Position numbers and translations under genes: made by a program. A stretch of 64,000 bases of DNA. It comes from Porphyrobacter sp. SLTP (GTDB taxonomy: Bacteria > Pseudomonadota > Alphaproteobacteria > Sphingomonadales > Sphingomonadaceae). Within the stretch, counting starts at the first letter, position 1. Every line of letters starts with the position of its first letter. This document shows, one piece after another, positions 7,699 to 18,490 of this stretch. The notes under the pieces are model-generated. The model worked only from the letters and a program-made list of their open reading frames with translations. It was not told where the DNA came from and searched no databases. The stretch covers positions 157,195 to 221,194 of the forward strand of contig NZ_JAAALE010000005.1 in the NCBI RefSeq assembly GCF_009905735.1, given 5' to 3'.

Positions 7699-8807
7699 TT
7701 CCCGTCGCGCTGGCCGGGCGCGAATATGATGTGGTGATTGAGGAAGGCCTGCTGGGCCGTCTGGCCGAAGCGGCTGCGCCGTTTCTGAAGGCCTATGCCG
7801 GCGGGCGCCGCGTGCCGTTCGTGGCTGATACCAACACCCAGCGGCTTTATGGCGAGAGTGTCACAGCCAATCTGGCCGCACACGGGCTAGAGGTCGAATG
7901 GTTCGTGGTTGAGCCGGGTGAGGATGCCAAGACCTGGGGCGTGCTTGAGAAGCTGTGCGATTGGCTGCTGGCCATGGGCGTCACCCGCAAGGACCACGTT
8001 TTCGCGCTGGGCGGCGGCGTGGTGGGCGATCTCGTGGGTTTCGCCTGTGCGATAACCAAGCGCGGCTGCGGCTTTGTGCAATTGCCGACGACCTTGCTGG
8101 CACAGGTCGATTCGTCGGTCGGCGGCAAGACGGCGATCAACACTGCCGCGGGCAAGAACCTGATCGGCGCCTTCCACCAGCCGAGCCTCGTGCTGATCGA
8201 CCCGCTGGTGCTCGCCACTCTGCCAGATCGCGAAATGCGCGCCGGGTATGCCGAAGTGCTGAAGTACGGCCTGCTCGGCGATGCGGCGTTTTTCGCGTGG
8301 CTGGAGGCCAATGGCACCAAGGTGTTGGCACGCGAACCGGCCGCGCTTGAGCACGCGATTGCCACCAGCATCGCCATGAAAGCGCGGATCGTTGCCGAGG
8401 ACGAGCGCGAGACCGAGGATCGCCGCGCGCTGCTCAATCTCGGCCACACCTTTGGCCATGCGCTGGAGGCTGAGACGGGCTTTTCGCAAAGGTTGCTGCA
8501 CGGAGAGGCGGTCGCCTTGGGCATGGTACTGGCGGCGCGCTATTCCGCGCGCCGGGGCGAGATTCCAGCGGATGATGCTGAACGGGCCACGCGCGCGATC
8601 GCCGCATCCGGCCTGCCCGCCAGCCTGTCCGCGCTGGGCCTTACCTGCGACGGCGCGGCGCTGGTGGATCACATGCGCCATGACAAGAAGGCCGAGGCTG
8701 CCACCCTGCCCTTCCTCCTGCTGCGCGCGCTGGGAGAGGCTTACGTGGCGCGCGATGTCGATCTGGCTGATATCGCGGCGTTTCTCGACGACGAACTGGC
8801 CGCATGA
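7689..8807 (+). CDS. aroB: 3-dehydroquinate synthase
   Basis: 372 residues, full length. Family motifs are visible: the NAD-binding ALGGGVVGDLVGF, the substrate/metal segment TTLLAQVDSSVGGKTAIN, and the zinc ligand region LNLGHTFGHALE with LLHGEAVALGM. It converts DAHP to 3-dehydroquinate, the second step of the shikimate pathway. It overlaps aroK by 10 bases at its start and the acetyltransferase gene by 4 at its end, so the three are one translation unit. Confidence 0.97.
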   Translation: MAVIPVALAGREYDVVIEEGLLGRLAEAAAPFLKAYAGGRRVPFVADTNTQRLYGESVTANLAAHGLEVEWFVVEPGEDAKTWGVLEKLCDWLLAMGVTRKDHVFALGGGVVGDLVGFACAITKRGCGFVQLPTTLLAQVDSSVGGKTAINTAAGKNLIGAFHQPSLVLIDPLVLATLPDREMRAGYAEVLKYGLLGDAAFFAWLEANGTKVLAREPAALEHAIATSIAMKARIVAEDERETEDRRALLNLGHTFGHALEAETGFSQRLLHGEAVALGMVLAARYSARRGEIPADDAERATRAIAASGLPASLSALGLTCDGAALVDHMRHDKKAEAATLPFLLLRALGEAYVARDVDLADIAAFLDDELAA

Positions 8808-9262
8808 TCATCGCGATCGCCGATCTTGGCGATGCGGAGGTGCAGGCGCTCATCGCCTTTCACCAGCAGGCGATGCAGGCGGGCTCGCCCCCGGGGCTCA
8901 GCTTTGCGCTCGACCTGTCGGGGTTGGCCGATCCGGCGGTGACGGTGTGGGCTGTGCGGGTGGATGATCGGGTGGCGGCGATCGGCGCGCTCAAGCTTTT
9001 GGGCGGCGGTCAGGCCGAGCTCAAATCCATGCGCACGCACCCAGATTTCCTGCGCCGGGGAATTGCCGCCCGGCTGCTGGAGGTGATCATCGACCACGCC
9101 CGAAGCCAAGCAATCAAGCGGCTCAACCTTGAAACCGGCAGCGGCCCGGCGTTTGATCCGGCGCTGGCGCTTTACCGGAAGCGGGGGTTTGTGAATGGCG
9201 CGGCGTTTGGCGACTATGTGCTCACCGACTTCAACCAGTGTCTGCACCTGACTTTGGACTGA
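8804..9262 (+). CDS. GNAT family N-acetyltransferase
   Basis: 152 residues. The acetyl-CoA-binding motif A is visible as LKSMRTHPDFLRRGIAARLL (the R/Q-x-x-G-x-G/A pattern), followed by LNLETGSGPAFDPALALYRK, in which a Tyr serves the usual acid role. It resembles the YjhQ/YpfI-like small GNAT enzymes of unknown substrate. The start overlaps aroB by 4 bases (ATGA), so it is co-transcribed with aroK-aroB; whether it has a role there is unknown. It converges with the next gene, with 15 bases between the stops. Confidence 0.85.
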   Translation: MIIAIADLGDAEVQALIAFHQQAMQAGSPPGLSFALDLSGLADPAVTVWAVRVDDRVAAIGALKLLGGGQAELKSMRTHPDFLRRGIAARLLEVIIDHARSQAIKRLNLETGSGPAFDPALALYRKRGFVNGAAFGDYVLTDFNQCLHLTLD

Positions 9263-9277
9263 TCGGCGCAACGTGGC

Positions 9278-9688
9278 CTAGGGCACCGCAACAAGCTGCA
9301 GGGTCACAACCTGACGTACCGACCTTGCGCCGCGCGTATCGCCTTCAACGGCCAGTCGGAACGGGCCGTCTTCCGCGTCCAGCATCACGCCATTGCAACG
9401 ATCCGCCAGCACCACTTCGGCCTTGCCCAGCAACGGATCGAGTTCGCCGAGGGTGAAGGCAACACGGTAACCGTCCCGCGCTTCGACCACTACGGCCATC
9501 AGCAGCGCTGGGCCGCGCAGGCCGCTGCCAGACGGCGCGCCCAGCCTTGCCATCACATCGGCAAGCAGTGGCCCAGTGCAGGTCTGCGTCTCGCCGTGAT
9601 GTGTCAGCGTCACGTCATGCGTGGGCAGGCCCGCGATCATCGCAGGCTCCACCGGCACCGCCATGTTCAAGGCCAGGGCTTCGAGCAT
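9278..9688 (-). CDS. Small molybdopterin-oxidoreductase-fold protein (lacks cofactor Cys)
   Basis: 136 residues. The segments GPLLADVMARLGAP, VVVEARDGYRVAFTLGELDP and VVLADRCNGVML...GPFRLAVEGD resemble the sulfite-oxidase-type molybdopterin-binding fold. That fold is found as a stand-alone small protein in many proteobacteria. The cysteine that ligates molybdenum in real enzymes is not recognisable here; the only Cys residues are in TCTG and DRCNG. It may therefore be a non-catalytic relative. The start is 8 bases after the pccA stop, so it is probably read with pccA. Role unknown. Confidence 0.65.
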   Translation of the reverse strand: MLEALALNMAVPVEPAMIAGLPTHDVTLTHHGETQTCTGPLLADVMARLGAPSGSGLRGPALLMAVVVEARDGYRVAFTLGELDPLLGKAEVVLADRCNGVMLDAEDGPFRLAVEGDTRGARSVRQVVTLQLVAVP

Positions 9689-9696
9689 CGGGGGCG

Positions 9697-11766
9697 TTAC
9701 TCCAGTTCGAGGATCACCGCGTCCACCGCAAGGCTCTCGCCCTCGGCGGCGTTGATCTTGGCGATGACGCCTTCCTTTTCGGCGCGCAGGATGTTCTCCA
9801 TCTTCATCGCTTCAACCGTCGCGAGCGGCTGACCCGGCTGCACGGTATCGCCCTCGGCCACGTGCAGCTTCACCAGCATCCCCGGCATCGGGCAGATCAA
9901 CAGGCGCGACAGATCGGGCGGGACTTTCTCCAGCATCAGCGATTCGTGCCGTGCCAGCCTGAGCGGCAAGACCAGCGCGGTATGCGCTGCCCCGCGGGTG
10001 GTCACCTTCCAGTGATTGCCGATACGCTCAACGATCAGGCCATAGCTGTTACCGAGGCCATCGGTCGCGGTCGCCTGCACCATGCCGGGCATCCAGTCAC
10101 AGGCGCCTTCGACCCGCACGCCGTCCACCATCGCATGGCCATCGCCAAGGATGACCTCAAAGCGCTGATCGCCCAGCTTCACCAGCCATTCGCTCGCGAC
10201 GCGCTGGACGCCGGGGCGCCCGTCATCGCCGTCCAGCTGGCCTGAGATGCGGCGCGCGCGGCTTTGCAGCGTGAATTCATTGCCTGCGCAGACTGCGGCG
10301 AGCAGGCGGTTCAGCTCGTCACTGGTGGCCGCGCCGTGGAACCCATCGGGATATTCTTCGGCGATGAAGCCGGTGGTCAATTCGCCCGAGCGAAAGCGCG
10401 GGTGCTGCATGATCGCGGAGAGGAAATCGACGTTGTGGCCGAGGCCCTTGATCCGGAAATTGTCGAGCGCTTCGATCTGGAGGTCCGCCGCTTCGTCGCG
10501 CGTGGGCGCCCAGGTGATCAGCTTGGCGATCATCGGATCGTAGAAGCGCGAAACCTCGCCGCCTTCGTAAACCCCGTCATCGACCCGCACGGAGCCAGCG
10601 CCGCGCGCCACCCCGCGTCGTGCCTTGCCTGCGACTGTTTCGTCTTCCTGCCAACCAGCCAGCGGTGGTGAATACTGCACCAGCCGCCCGGTGGAGGGCA
10701 GGAAGCCGCGATAGGGGTCTTCGGCATAGACGCGATTTTCGATCGCCCAGCCGTCGATGCCGATATCGTCCTGCGTCATCGTCAGCTTCTCGCCCGCTGC
10801 GACGCGGATCATCTGTTCGACAAGGTCGATGCCGGTGATCGCTTCGGTGACGGGGTGCTCGACCTGAAGCCGGGTGTTCATTTCGAGGAAGTAGAAGCTC
10901 TCCCCCGTCGGGTCCGCGCCGCTGACGATCAGTTCGACCGTGCCCGCCGAGTAATACCCCACCGCACGCGCCAGAGCGACGCATTGCTCGCCCATGGCCT
11001 TGCGCATTTTCGGCGTGACGAAAGGCGACGGCGCTTCCTCGACCACCTTCTGGTGGCGGCGCTGGATCGAGCATTCGCGCTCGTTCAGGTACAGGATATT
11101 GCCGTGCTGGTCGCCGAGGATCTGGATTTCGATGTGGCGCGGGTTGAGGATAAACTTCTCGATGAACACGCGGTCATCGCCGAAGGAGTTCAGGCCCTCG
11201 CGCTTCACGCTTTCAAAGCCCTCGCGCACATCGGCCTCGTTGTAAGCGAGGCGCATACCCTTGCCCCCGCCGCCGGCGCTGGCCTTCATCATCACCGGAT
11301 AGCCGATCTCGTTCGCAATGCGGACCGCATGCTCGGTATCCTCGATCTCGCCGACGAAGCCGGGGACAACATTGACGCCCGCTTCTTTCGCCAGCTTCTT
11401 GGACTCAATCTTGTCGCCCATCGCGGCGATGGCGTTCACCGGCGGGCCGATGAAGGCGATGTTTTCCTTGGCGAGCGCCTCGGCAAAGGAGGTGCGTTCC
11501 GACAGGAAGCCGTAGCCCGGATGCACCGCTTCCGCCCCAGTCTGCTTGCAGGCGGCGATGATCTTGTCGGCGATCAGGTAGCTCTCAGCCGCGGGCGACG
11601 GGCCGATATGCACCGCCTCGTCCGCCATCGCGACGAAGGGCGCGCGGGCGTCAGCATCGGAATAGACCGCGACGGTCTTGATCCCCATCTTGCGGGCGGT
11701 GGTGATGACCCGGCAGGCAATTTCGCCGCGGTTGGCAATCAGGATTTTCGAGAACAAGGCGGACAA
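9697..11766 (-). CDS. pccA: Propionyl-CoA carboxylase, biotin-carrying alpha subunit
   Basis: 689 residues. The biotin carboxylase domain occupies about residues 1-450: KILIANRGEIACRV, HPGYGFLSE, the Gly-rich ATP loop KASAGGGGKGMR, and EMNTRLQVEHPVTE. A linker (BT-like) domain follows, then a C-terminal biotinyl domain with EAMKMEN, where Lys655 is the biotin site. It carboxylates its own biotin with bicarbonate and ATP; PccB then moves the carboxyl to propionyl-CoA. The presence of scpA, epimerase and pccB nearby makes propionyl-CoA, rather than methylcrotonyl- or geranyl-CoA, the likely substrate. pccB is about 7 kb upstream rather than adjacent. Confidence 0.93.
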   Translation of the reverse strand: MSALFSKILIANRGEIACRVITTARKMGIKTVAVYSDADARAPFVAMADEAVHIGPSPAAESYLIADKIIAACKQTGAEAVHPGYGFLSERTSFAEALAKENIAFIGPPVNAIAAMGDKIESKKLAKEAGVNVVPGFVGEIEDTEHAVRIANEIGYPVMMKASAGGGGKGMRLAYNEADVREGFESVKREGLNSFGDDRVFIEKFILNPRHIEIQILGDQHGNILYLNERECSIQRRHQKVVEEAPSPFVTPKMRKAMGEQCVALARAVGYYSAGTVELIVSGADPTGESFYFLEMNTRLQVEHPVTEAITGIDLVEQMIRVAAGEKLTMTQDDIGIDGWAIENRVYAEDPYRGFLPSTGRLVQYSPPLAGWQEDETVAGKARRGVARGAGSVRVDDGVYEGGEVSRFYDPMIAKLITWAPTRDEAADLQIEALDNFRIKGLGHNVDFLSAIMQHPRFRSGELTTGFIAEEYPDGFHGAATSDELNRLLAAVCAGNEFTLQSRARRISGQLDGDDGRPGVQRVASEWLVKLGDQRFEVILGDGHAMVDGVRVEGACDWMPGMVQATATDGLGNSYGLIVERIGNHWKVTTRGAAHTALVLPLRLARHESLMLEKVPPDLSRLLICPMPGMLVKLHVAEGDTVQPGQPLATVEAMKMENILRAEKEGVIAKINAAEGESLAVDAVILELE

Positions 11767-11845
11767 CCTCTCGTGCAGATGCGTTATCTTGTGCGTGGGC
11801 TATGCCGAGGGTTTGCGGATGCTGCAAGCTAGCGGATTTGGGGCG

Positions 11846-12640
11846 TCAGTCGGCAGCACGCTTCTCCGCATATCTGATCAGGCTCTCCGCATAGGCAGGC
11901 GCGCCGCGGCGGTCGCCCTCCCCGCTCACCAGCGTCTGCACGGCTTTGCCAAGCATGGCGATGTTGGCGGGAGAGAGCTTGCCAAGCGGTTCGACGTAGA
12001 TGCCGATGCCAAACAGGATCGCGCCCGTTTGCGGCAAGCGCCGCAAGGTCTGACGTTCGGAGCGCACAAACAGCGTTTCGCCTGCATTCTCGGCCGTGAC
12101 ATGGGCGAAGGCCTGTTGCGGCGGGCGGTCGGGGAGCCAGCGGCGCTCCCCGACCGCCGCGATGAACCAGTTACAGCGGGCATAGATCGGGCCGGGCCGG
12201 AGCGTCTCCATGAAGCGATCAACCCCTGTGGCGAGTTGCTCCTCGTAGCCCGCGATGGGCGCGTGGAGTGCGCGCAGGGGTAGTCCGATCTTCTCAGCCG
12301 GGTGCCAATCGGAGGGCCATGCCACCGCCGCACCGATCAGACGGTAGACCTCCTCGCCGTCGCGCTTGGTGAGCAGACAGAGGTCTTCGTGGACGGCGAG
12401 CGCGGCTTCGGGGAGCGCGCCATCTACGCCCAGCATCGCAGCCAATTCGCGGCCCGGCGCATCGACCTCGGGCGTCAGCTGCAGGCCCTGGGGCCATTCG
12501 GCGAAGCCAGCGGCCCGCGCTGCCAGATCGGGTGTGGGCTGAAGCCACTGATGCTCTTCCAGCTTCACCAGCCCCATGCGCAATTGCCCGCCCCCGCGTG
12601 CCTTGGGGAGCAGGCTGTCGACGGAAAAGCCCAAGGTCAT
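11846..12640 (-). CDS. Haem-dependent oxidative N-demethylase family protein (DUF3445)
   Basis: 264 residues resembling the DUF3445/PF11927 family. Visible marks are the N-terminal LGFSVDSLLPKARGGGQLRMGL, then QEDLCLL-like HEDLCLLTK, YARCNWFI around the middle, and the late segment FVRSERQTLRRLPQTGAILFGIGIYVEPL, which is the family signature. Characterised members bind haem through a PAS-like fold and act with a reductase in N-demethylation of dimethylamine-type substrates. No reductase or amine-catabolism gene lies nearby, so substrate and partner are unknown. It starts 16 bases after the esterase stop, in the same direction. Confidence 0.75.
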   Translation of the reverse strand: MTLGFSVDSLLPKARGGGQLRMGLVKLEEHQWLQPTPDLAARAAGFAEWPQGLQLTPEVDAPGRELAAMLGVDGALPEAALAVHEDLCLLTKRDGEEVYRLIGAAVAWPSDWHPAEKIGLPLRALHAPIAGYEEQLATGVDRFMETLRPGPIYARCNWFIAAVGERRWLPDRPPQQAFAHVTAENAGETLFVRSERQTLRRLPQTGAILFGIGIYVEPLGKLSPANIAMLGKAVQTLVSGEGDRRGAPAYAESLIRYAEKRAAD

Positions 12641-12656
12641 GGGTTACGATGGGGGG

Positions 12657-13487
12657 TCATAGGGCGCCTCCCCGCTGATCACACCTGAGCACCATGCCGT
12701 ACTCCTCCAGCCAATCCGCCTTGGTCGGCAGCAGATATTGCAGCGCCTCGGGCAGCAATCCGTGCAAGGCGGTCGCGTGACGCAGCTCTTTGCGGCGGTC
12801 GGAGAAGCAATAGGGCTGCTCGGTCGGCAGCACCCCCAGCAGCCGTAGCATCCCGCTCTCGGTCGCGCCGCCTTCATCGGCGAGGCTTAGGTAAAGCGGC
12901 GGGCGCTTGCTCTCGCCCAAGGCACGTCCGCTCAGAGTCTCGCTATCCCATTGCAGGCTCGGCGAGATGGCGGCGTAACCAGTGAACAAGGCCGGCGTGT
13001 CGGCCCAGGTTTCGACCACGAAATGCCCCGCCGCGCTCTCGCCGACCAGAAATGCCGTGCCATCGTGGCGATAGCGCGCCTCGATGAGCGGCTTGACGGT
13101 GTCGGCCAGCCATTGACGGAACGCGGCGCTCTCGCCCGCGCTGGGCCAACGTTTGCGCTCGGCTGCGTCGCCAGTCGGTGGGAGCAACTCGCGCTGGCGA
13201 TCCCTGGTCTCGATGCCGACGATGATCGCGTCCTGACTGCGCCCCCACAGCGCCCCCCAGCGCATCAGCCCGGCGCCCATGATCAGGTCCTGCTTCATCG
13301 CCCCGTCGAGCTGATAGATAACAGGCCAGCGCTTCTCGGGATTGCTGGCGTAATCGGGCGGCAGGATGATGTTGACTGCGCGTTCCGCCCCGAGCGCCTC
13401 AAGCGTCACCGTCTCGCCGATGGTGAGCGGCTGCGGCTCGGGCGCGGGGGCCGCTGCCAGAGCCGCCGCGGCGAGCCAGCCGATCAC
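12657..13487 (-). CDS. Predicted exported esterase/hydrolase (putative esterase PF00756 type)
   Basis: 276 residues from a GTG at 13487 that overlaps the bioB stop by 4 bases (GTGA). The longer open frame upstream is a shadow of bioB. The short hydrophobic start [18 protein letters not shown] suggests a signal peptide. The alpha/beta hydrolase core shows [27 protein letters not shown], and the nucleophile elbow [11 protein letters not shown] with the catalytic Ser in GESAAG. This matches the Fes/IroE-like 'putative esterase' family, which acts on esters and siderophores. Translational coupling to bioB is intriguing, but the predicted export argues against a BioH-like role. Confidence 0.8.
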   Translation of the reverse strand: MIGWLAAAALAAAPAPEPQPLTIGETVTLEALGAERAVNIILPPDYASNPEKRWPVIYQLDGAMKQDLIMGAGLMRWGALWGRSQDAIIVGIETRDRQRELLPPTGDAAERKRWPSAGESAAFRQWLADTVKPLIEARYRHDGTAFLVGESAAGHFVVETWADTPALFTGYAAISPSLQWDSETLSGRALGESKRPPLYLSLADEGGATESGMLRLLGVLPTEQPYCFSDRRKELRHATALHGLLPEALQYLLPTKADWLEEYGMVLRCDQRGGAL

Positions 13488-14491
13488 GCTGCCGCCGCCG
13501 CCTTGCAGGCCCGCGCGGGTTCCTCGCCTTGCAGCGCCGTCAGCCCCAGCTTCGCAAACAGCGCGCCGTCCTTGTCGTCGCCCGCATTGGGCGCGGTCAG
13601 CAGCTTGTCGCCGGTGAAGATCGAATTCGCGCCCGCAAGGAAGCACAGCGCCTGCGTCGCCTCGGACATGGACTCGCGCCCGGCCGACAGCCGCACCATC
13701 GAGCGCGGCATGGTGATGCGGGCAACCGCCACGGTGCGGACGAACTCGATATCGTCGATTTTCGCGAGCGGGGTGTCGGCGAGCATGTTGCCCAGCACCG
13801 TGCCCTTGACCGGCACCAGCGCATTGACCGGCACGCTCTCCGGGTGCTGCGGCAGGGTGGCGAGGGTGTGGACGAAGCCCACCCGATCCTCGCGCGTTTC
13901 CCCCATACCGACGATCCCGCCGGAGCAGACATTTATCCCGGCCTTGCGCACGTGATCCAGCGTATCCAGGCGGCACTGGAAATCGCGGGTCGAGATGACG
14001 CGCTCGTAATATTCGGGGCTGCTGTCGATATTGTGGTTGTAGTAATCGAGCCCCGCCTCAGCGAGCATTGCGGCCTGATGCGGTTCGAGCATCCCCAGCG
14101 TCATGCAGGTCTCAAGGCCCATGCTCCGCACACCCTTCACGATCTCGACGATCGCGGGCATGTCGCGGTCCTTGGGATTACGCCACGCCGCGCCCATGCA
14201 GAAGCGCTGCGAGCCCGCATCCTTGGCCTGCGCCGCGCGCTGGAGCACAGCCTGCACGTCCATCAGCTTGGTCGCCTCGACGCCGCTGTCAGCATGGACC
14301 GACTGCGAGCAATAGCCGCAGTCCTCGGGGCATCCGCCGGTCTTGATGCTGAGCAGAGTGCAAAGCTGCACCTGCGTAGGCGGGTGGAATTCGCGATGGA
14401 CGCTGGCCGCGTGGAACAGCAGCTCGGTGAAGGGGAGGTCGAAGAGGGCCGCTATTTCTTCACGGGTCCAGTCGGTGCGGGGGTGGGTCAT
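13484..14491 (-). CDS. bioB: Biotin synthase
   Basis: 335 residues from the ATG at 14491. Upstream frame extensions run through a palindromic repeat and are not protein. The radical-SAM cluster motif CPEDCGYC (Cys54, 58, 61) is present with LSIKTGG before it, [12 protein letters not shown] and [10 protein letters not shown] in the middle, and [16 protein letters not shown] near the end. These are all BioB-specific. It inserts sulfur into dethiobiotin using the auxiliary [2Fe-2S] cluster. No other bio genes are in the window. Its place between scpA and the esterase, inside the propionyl-CoA region, puts the biotin maker next to the biotin users. Confidence 0.97.
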   Translation of the reverse strand: MTHPRTDWTREEIAALFDLPFTELLFHAASVHREFHPPTQVQLCTLLSIKTGGCPEDCGYCSQSVHADSGVEATKLMDVQAVLQRAAQAKDAGSQRFCMGAAWRNPKDRDMPAIVEIVKGVRSMGLETCMTLGMLEPHQAAMLAEAGLDYYNHNIDSSPEYYERVISTRDFQCRLDTLDHVRKAGINVCSGGIVGMGETREDRVGFVHTLATLPQHPESVPVNALVPVKGTVLGNMLADTPLAKIDDIEFVRTVAVARITMPRSMVRLSAGRESMSEATQALCFLAGANSIFTGDKLLTAPNAGDDKDGALFAKLGLTALQGEEPARACKAAAAA

Positions 14492-14511
14492 TGGGTGGTT
14501 TTCCAGTTGTT

Positions 14512-14597
14512 CGTCATTGCGAGGAGCGAAGCGACGCGACAATCCAGAGCGTCTCGCGTGCCGCACTGGATTGCTTCGCCTTCGGCTCGCAATGACG
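14512..14597. repeat. Dispersed palindromic repeat, family A, copy 1
   Basis: An imperfect inverted repeat. It opens CGTCATTGCGAGGAGCGAAG and closes with the complement (CTTCGGCTCGCAATGACG), with a second complementary pair (CAATCCA / TGGATTG) inside. The same outer arms recur at 30987-31092 and 42463-42564. It fills the gap between scpA and bioB and could fold into a transcript-stabilising hairpin. Confidence 0.9.
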
Positions 14598-14609
14598 CGG
14601 GAGTAGCGC

Positions 14610-16763
<2,154 letters not shown>

Positions 16764-16778
16764 CGCGTTACCATTTTT

Positions 16779-16857
16779 CCGTTCGTGTCGAGCGAAGTCG
16801 AGACACCGCGCGGGGGTATCTCGACTGCGCACTTCGTGCTCCGCTCGATACGAACGG
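16779..16857. repeat. Palindromic intergenic repeat, family D
   Basis: The arms CCGTTCGTGTCGAGCGAAG and CGCTCGATACGAACGG pair across 79 bases, with an inner pair GTCGAGACACC / GGTATCTCGAC. The unit fills almost the whole gap between the hydratase and scpA. It is a typical repetitive extragenic hairpin of sphingomonad genomes. I saw only this copy in the window. Confidence 0.85.
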
Positions 16858-16869
16858 AGATGGGAGCGA

Positions 16870-17655
16870 TTAGTGCCCCTTAAACTCGGCCTTGCGCTTC
16901 TGGAGGAAGGCCATGCCGCCCTCCATCGCGTCCTTGGTCGCGCCGGCGATGCGCTGACCCTCGGCCTCGGCGAGCAGCACCATTTGCAGGTTCTGGTCGA
17001 GCGCGGTGGCGATGTTGCGCTTCATCGTCGCGTAGGCGACCGTCGGCCCGTTGGCGAGCTTCTCGGCCAGCGCGCGGGCTTCGGTCATCAGGTCCGCATC
17101 CTCGACGCACTTGTAGACGAGGCCCCATTCCTCGGCCTGCGTTCCGCTGATCTTCTCGCCCAGCATCATCATCCGCGTGGCGCGGGCGCGGCCGATGGCG
17201 CGGGTGAGCAGCCAGGTCGAACCGCCATCGGGCACTAGGCCGATGTTGACGAAGGCCTGGAGGAAATAGGCGCTCTTGGCCGCCAAGGTGAAATCCGCCG
17301 CCAGAGCCAGCGAGCAGCCGACGCCCGCCGCCGGGCCGTTGACCGCGCAGATCACCGGCACGCTCGCGCGCACCACCTGGCTGATCGCGGGGTTGTAGTG
17401 GTTGATCAGCGCCTCATGGCTGCCGCCCTTGCCGCCCAGCGCCGAGCCATCGCCGCGGGCGGACAAATCCGCGCCCGAGCAGAAGCCCTTGCCTTCGCCC
17501 GTAATCAGCACCGCGCGCGCGTCGCCAAGGTCGTAGAACGCCTGCCCCAGCTCGTCCGCCATCTGCGGCGGCATGGCGTTGAGGCGCTCGGGGCGGTTGA
17601 GGGTGATGGTGAGCAGCGGGCCTTCACGGTCAACGCGGATGGTTTCGTAGGACAT
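16870..17655 (-). CDS. Enoyl-CoA hydratase/isomerase family protein
   Basis: 261 residues from the ATG at 17655; the longer frame is a shadow. Crotonase marks are [14 protein letters not shown], the oxyanion-hole segment [10 protein letters not shown], and [18 protein letters not shown]. The position that is usually the catalytic Glu of hydratases lies in [13 protein letters not shown]. There an Asp sits in the isomerase-like position, as in PaaG/PaaB-type ring-opening isomerases. It may therefore be an isomerase and not a simple hydratase. It lies between the epimerase (16 bases away) and scpA in the propionyl-CoA operon, so a role in branched or odd-chain acyl-CoA breakdown is plausible but unproven. 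Confidence 0.85.
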   Translation of the reverse strand: MSYETIRVDREGPLLTITLNRPERLNAMPPQMADELGQAFYDLGDARAVLITGEGKGFCSGADLSARGDGSALGGKGGSHEALINHYNPAISQVVRASVPVICAVNGPAAGVGCSLALAADFTLAAKSAYFLQAFVNIGLVPDGGSTWLLTRAIGRARATRMMMLGEKISGTQAEEWGLVYKCVEDADLMTEARALAEKLANGPTVAYATMKRNIATALDQNLQMVLLAEAEGQRIAGATKDAMEGGMAFLQKRKAEFKGH

Positions 17656-17671
17656 TTTTCTCTCCGGGGGT

Positions 17672-18124
17672 TTAGTTCGACCAGTGCGTGCCCTCTTTGG
17701 GCGTCTCCATGATCTCGGTAAGCATGCCGCCCATGTCCTTGGGATGGACGAAAAAGATAGGCGTGCCGTGCGCGCCGATGCGCGTGGGGCCAAGGATGCG
17801 CTTGCCCAGCGCCTCGACTTCCGAGCGCGCCTCGGCGATATCGGGGACTTCGAAGCACAAATGATGCTGCCCGCCCAAGGGGTTCTTGGCGATGAAGCCG
17901 GCGAGCGTGGAGTTCTCCCCCAGCGGCTCGATCAGCTCGATCTGGGTTCCGTTCAGCGCGCCATCCGCGCCGGGGGTGTCGACGAAGCAGACCTTCACGC
18001 CTTGTTCCTCAAGGTCGAAAGGCTCGGTGATGGAGGTCGCACCCATGACGTCGCGGTAGAATGCGATGCTATCGGCGATGGAGGGCGTGGCGACCCCGAT
18101 GTGGTTGAGACGGCCGAGTTTCAT
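17672..18124 (-). CDS. mce: Methylmalonyl-CoA epimerase
   Basis: 150 residues, VOC (glyoxalase/bleomycin resistance) fold. The start at 18124 (MKLGRLNHIGVAT) is confirmed by the metal-ligand His8 and by an ATGA overlap with the previous gene. Further ligands are in GGQHHLCFEV and the C-terminal Glu of GGMLTEI. PLGENSTLAGFI is a typical epimerase loop. It converts (S)-methylmalonyl-CoA from propionyl-CoA carboxylase to the (R) form used by the mutase. That is exactly the step between the neighbouring pccB and scpA. Confidence 0.95.
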   Translation of the reverse strand: MKLGRLNHIGVATPSIADSIAFYRDVMGATSITEPFDLEEQGVKVCFVDTPGADGALNGTQIELIEPLGENSTLAGFIAKNPLGGQHHLCFEVPDIAEARSEVEALGKRILGPTRIGAHGTPIFFVHPKDMGGMLTEIMETPKEGTHWSN

Positions 18125-18471
18125 AATTCTTCCAATCCGTGTCTTTGGCGGAACTGCTCGACGATATCCTGAAAGGCCCGGTAACCGTCCTCCCGCGTGT
18201 CGAGAATGGCTTCGAATTCTGCGACCCAATCCTTGCTAGGCTCGTATTGAGGTTCTCCCGGGAGGCCCGCCCCGGCGAAGGCCTCTCCGTCGATATCGAG
18301 AAATTCCTGAAACTTGGCAGCGTGCTGATCGAGGCCAGTTGTCTTCATCGCAGCGTGGGCCTCAAGCAGCTCGTCCTCGTCAGACTGCGTGACGAAAAAC
18401 CAGAAGCCCTCTTGATGGATTGCATCCAGCGCATTCCATGCGGCCTCATATGCGCCTTGCAGGTCAGTCAT
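18121..18471 (-). CDS. Small acidic protein of unknown function, coupled to epimerase gene
   Basis: A 116-residue, strongly acidic protein (Asp and Glu throughout, few Lys or Arg) starting MTDLQGAYEAAWNALDAIHQ and ending RQRHGLEEL. Predicted all-helical, with no signal peptide, membrane segment or cysteines. I do not recognise the family. The general look (short acidic helical protein with W/F clusters) recalls the DUF4375/DMP19 type, but I cannot support that. The stop overlaps the epimerase start by 4 bases (ATGA), and the start is 19 bases after the pccB stop. It is therefore part of the propionyl-CoA operon. Confidence 0.7.
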   Translation of the reverse strand: MTDLQGAYEAAWNALDAIHQEGFWFFVTQSDEDELLEAHAAMKTTGLDQHAAKFQEFLDIDGEAFAGAGLPGEPQYEPSKDWVAEFEAILDTREDGYRAFQDIVEQFRQRHGLEEL

Positions 18472-18490
18472 CGTTCAAGGATCCCGGTAA

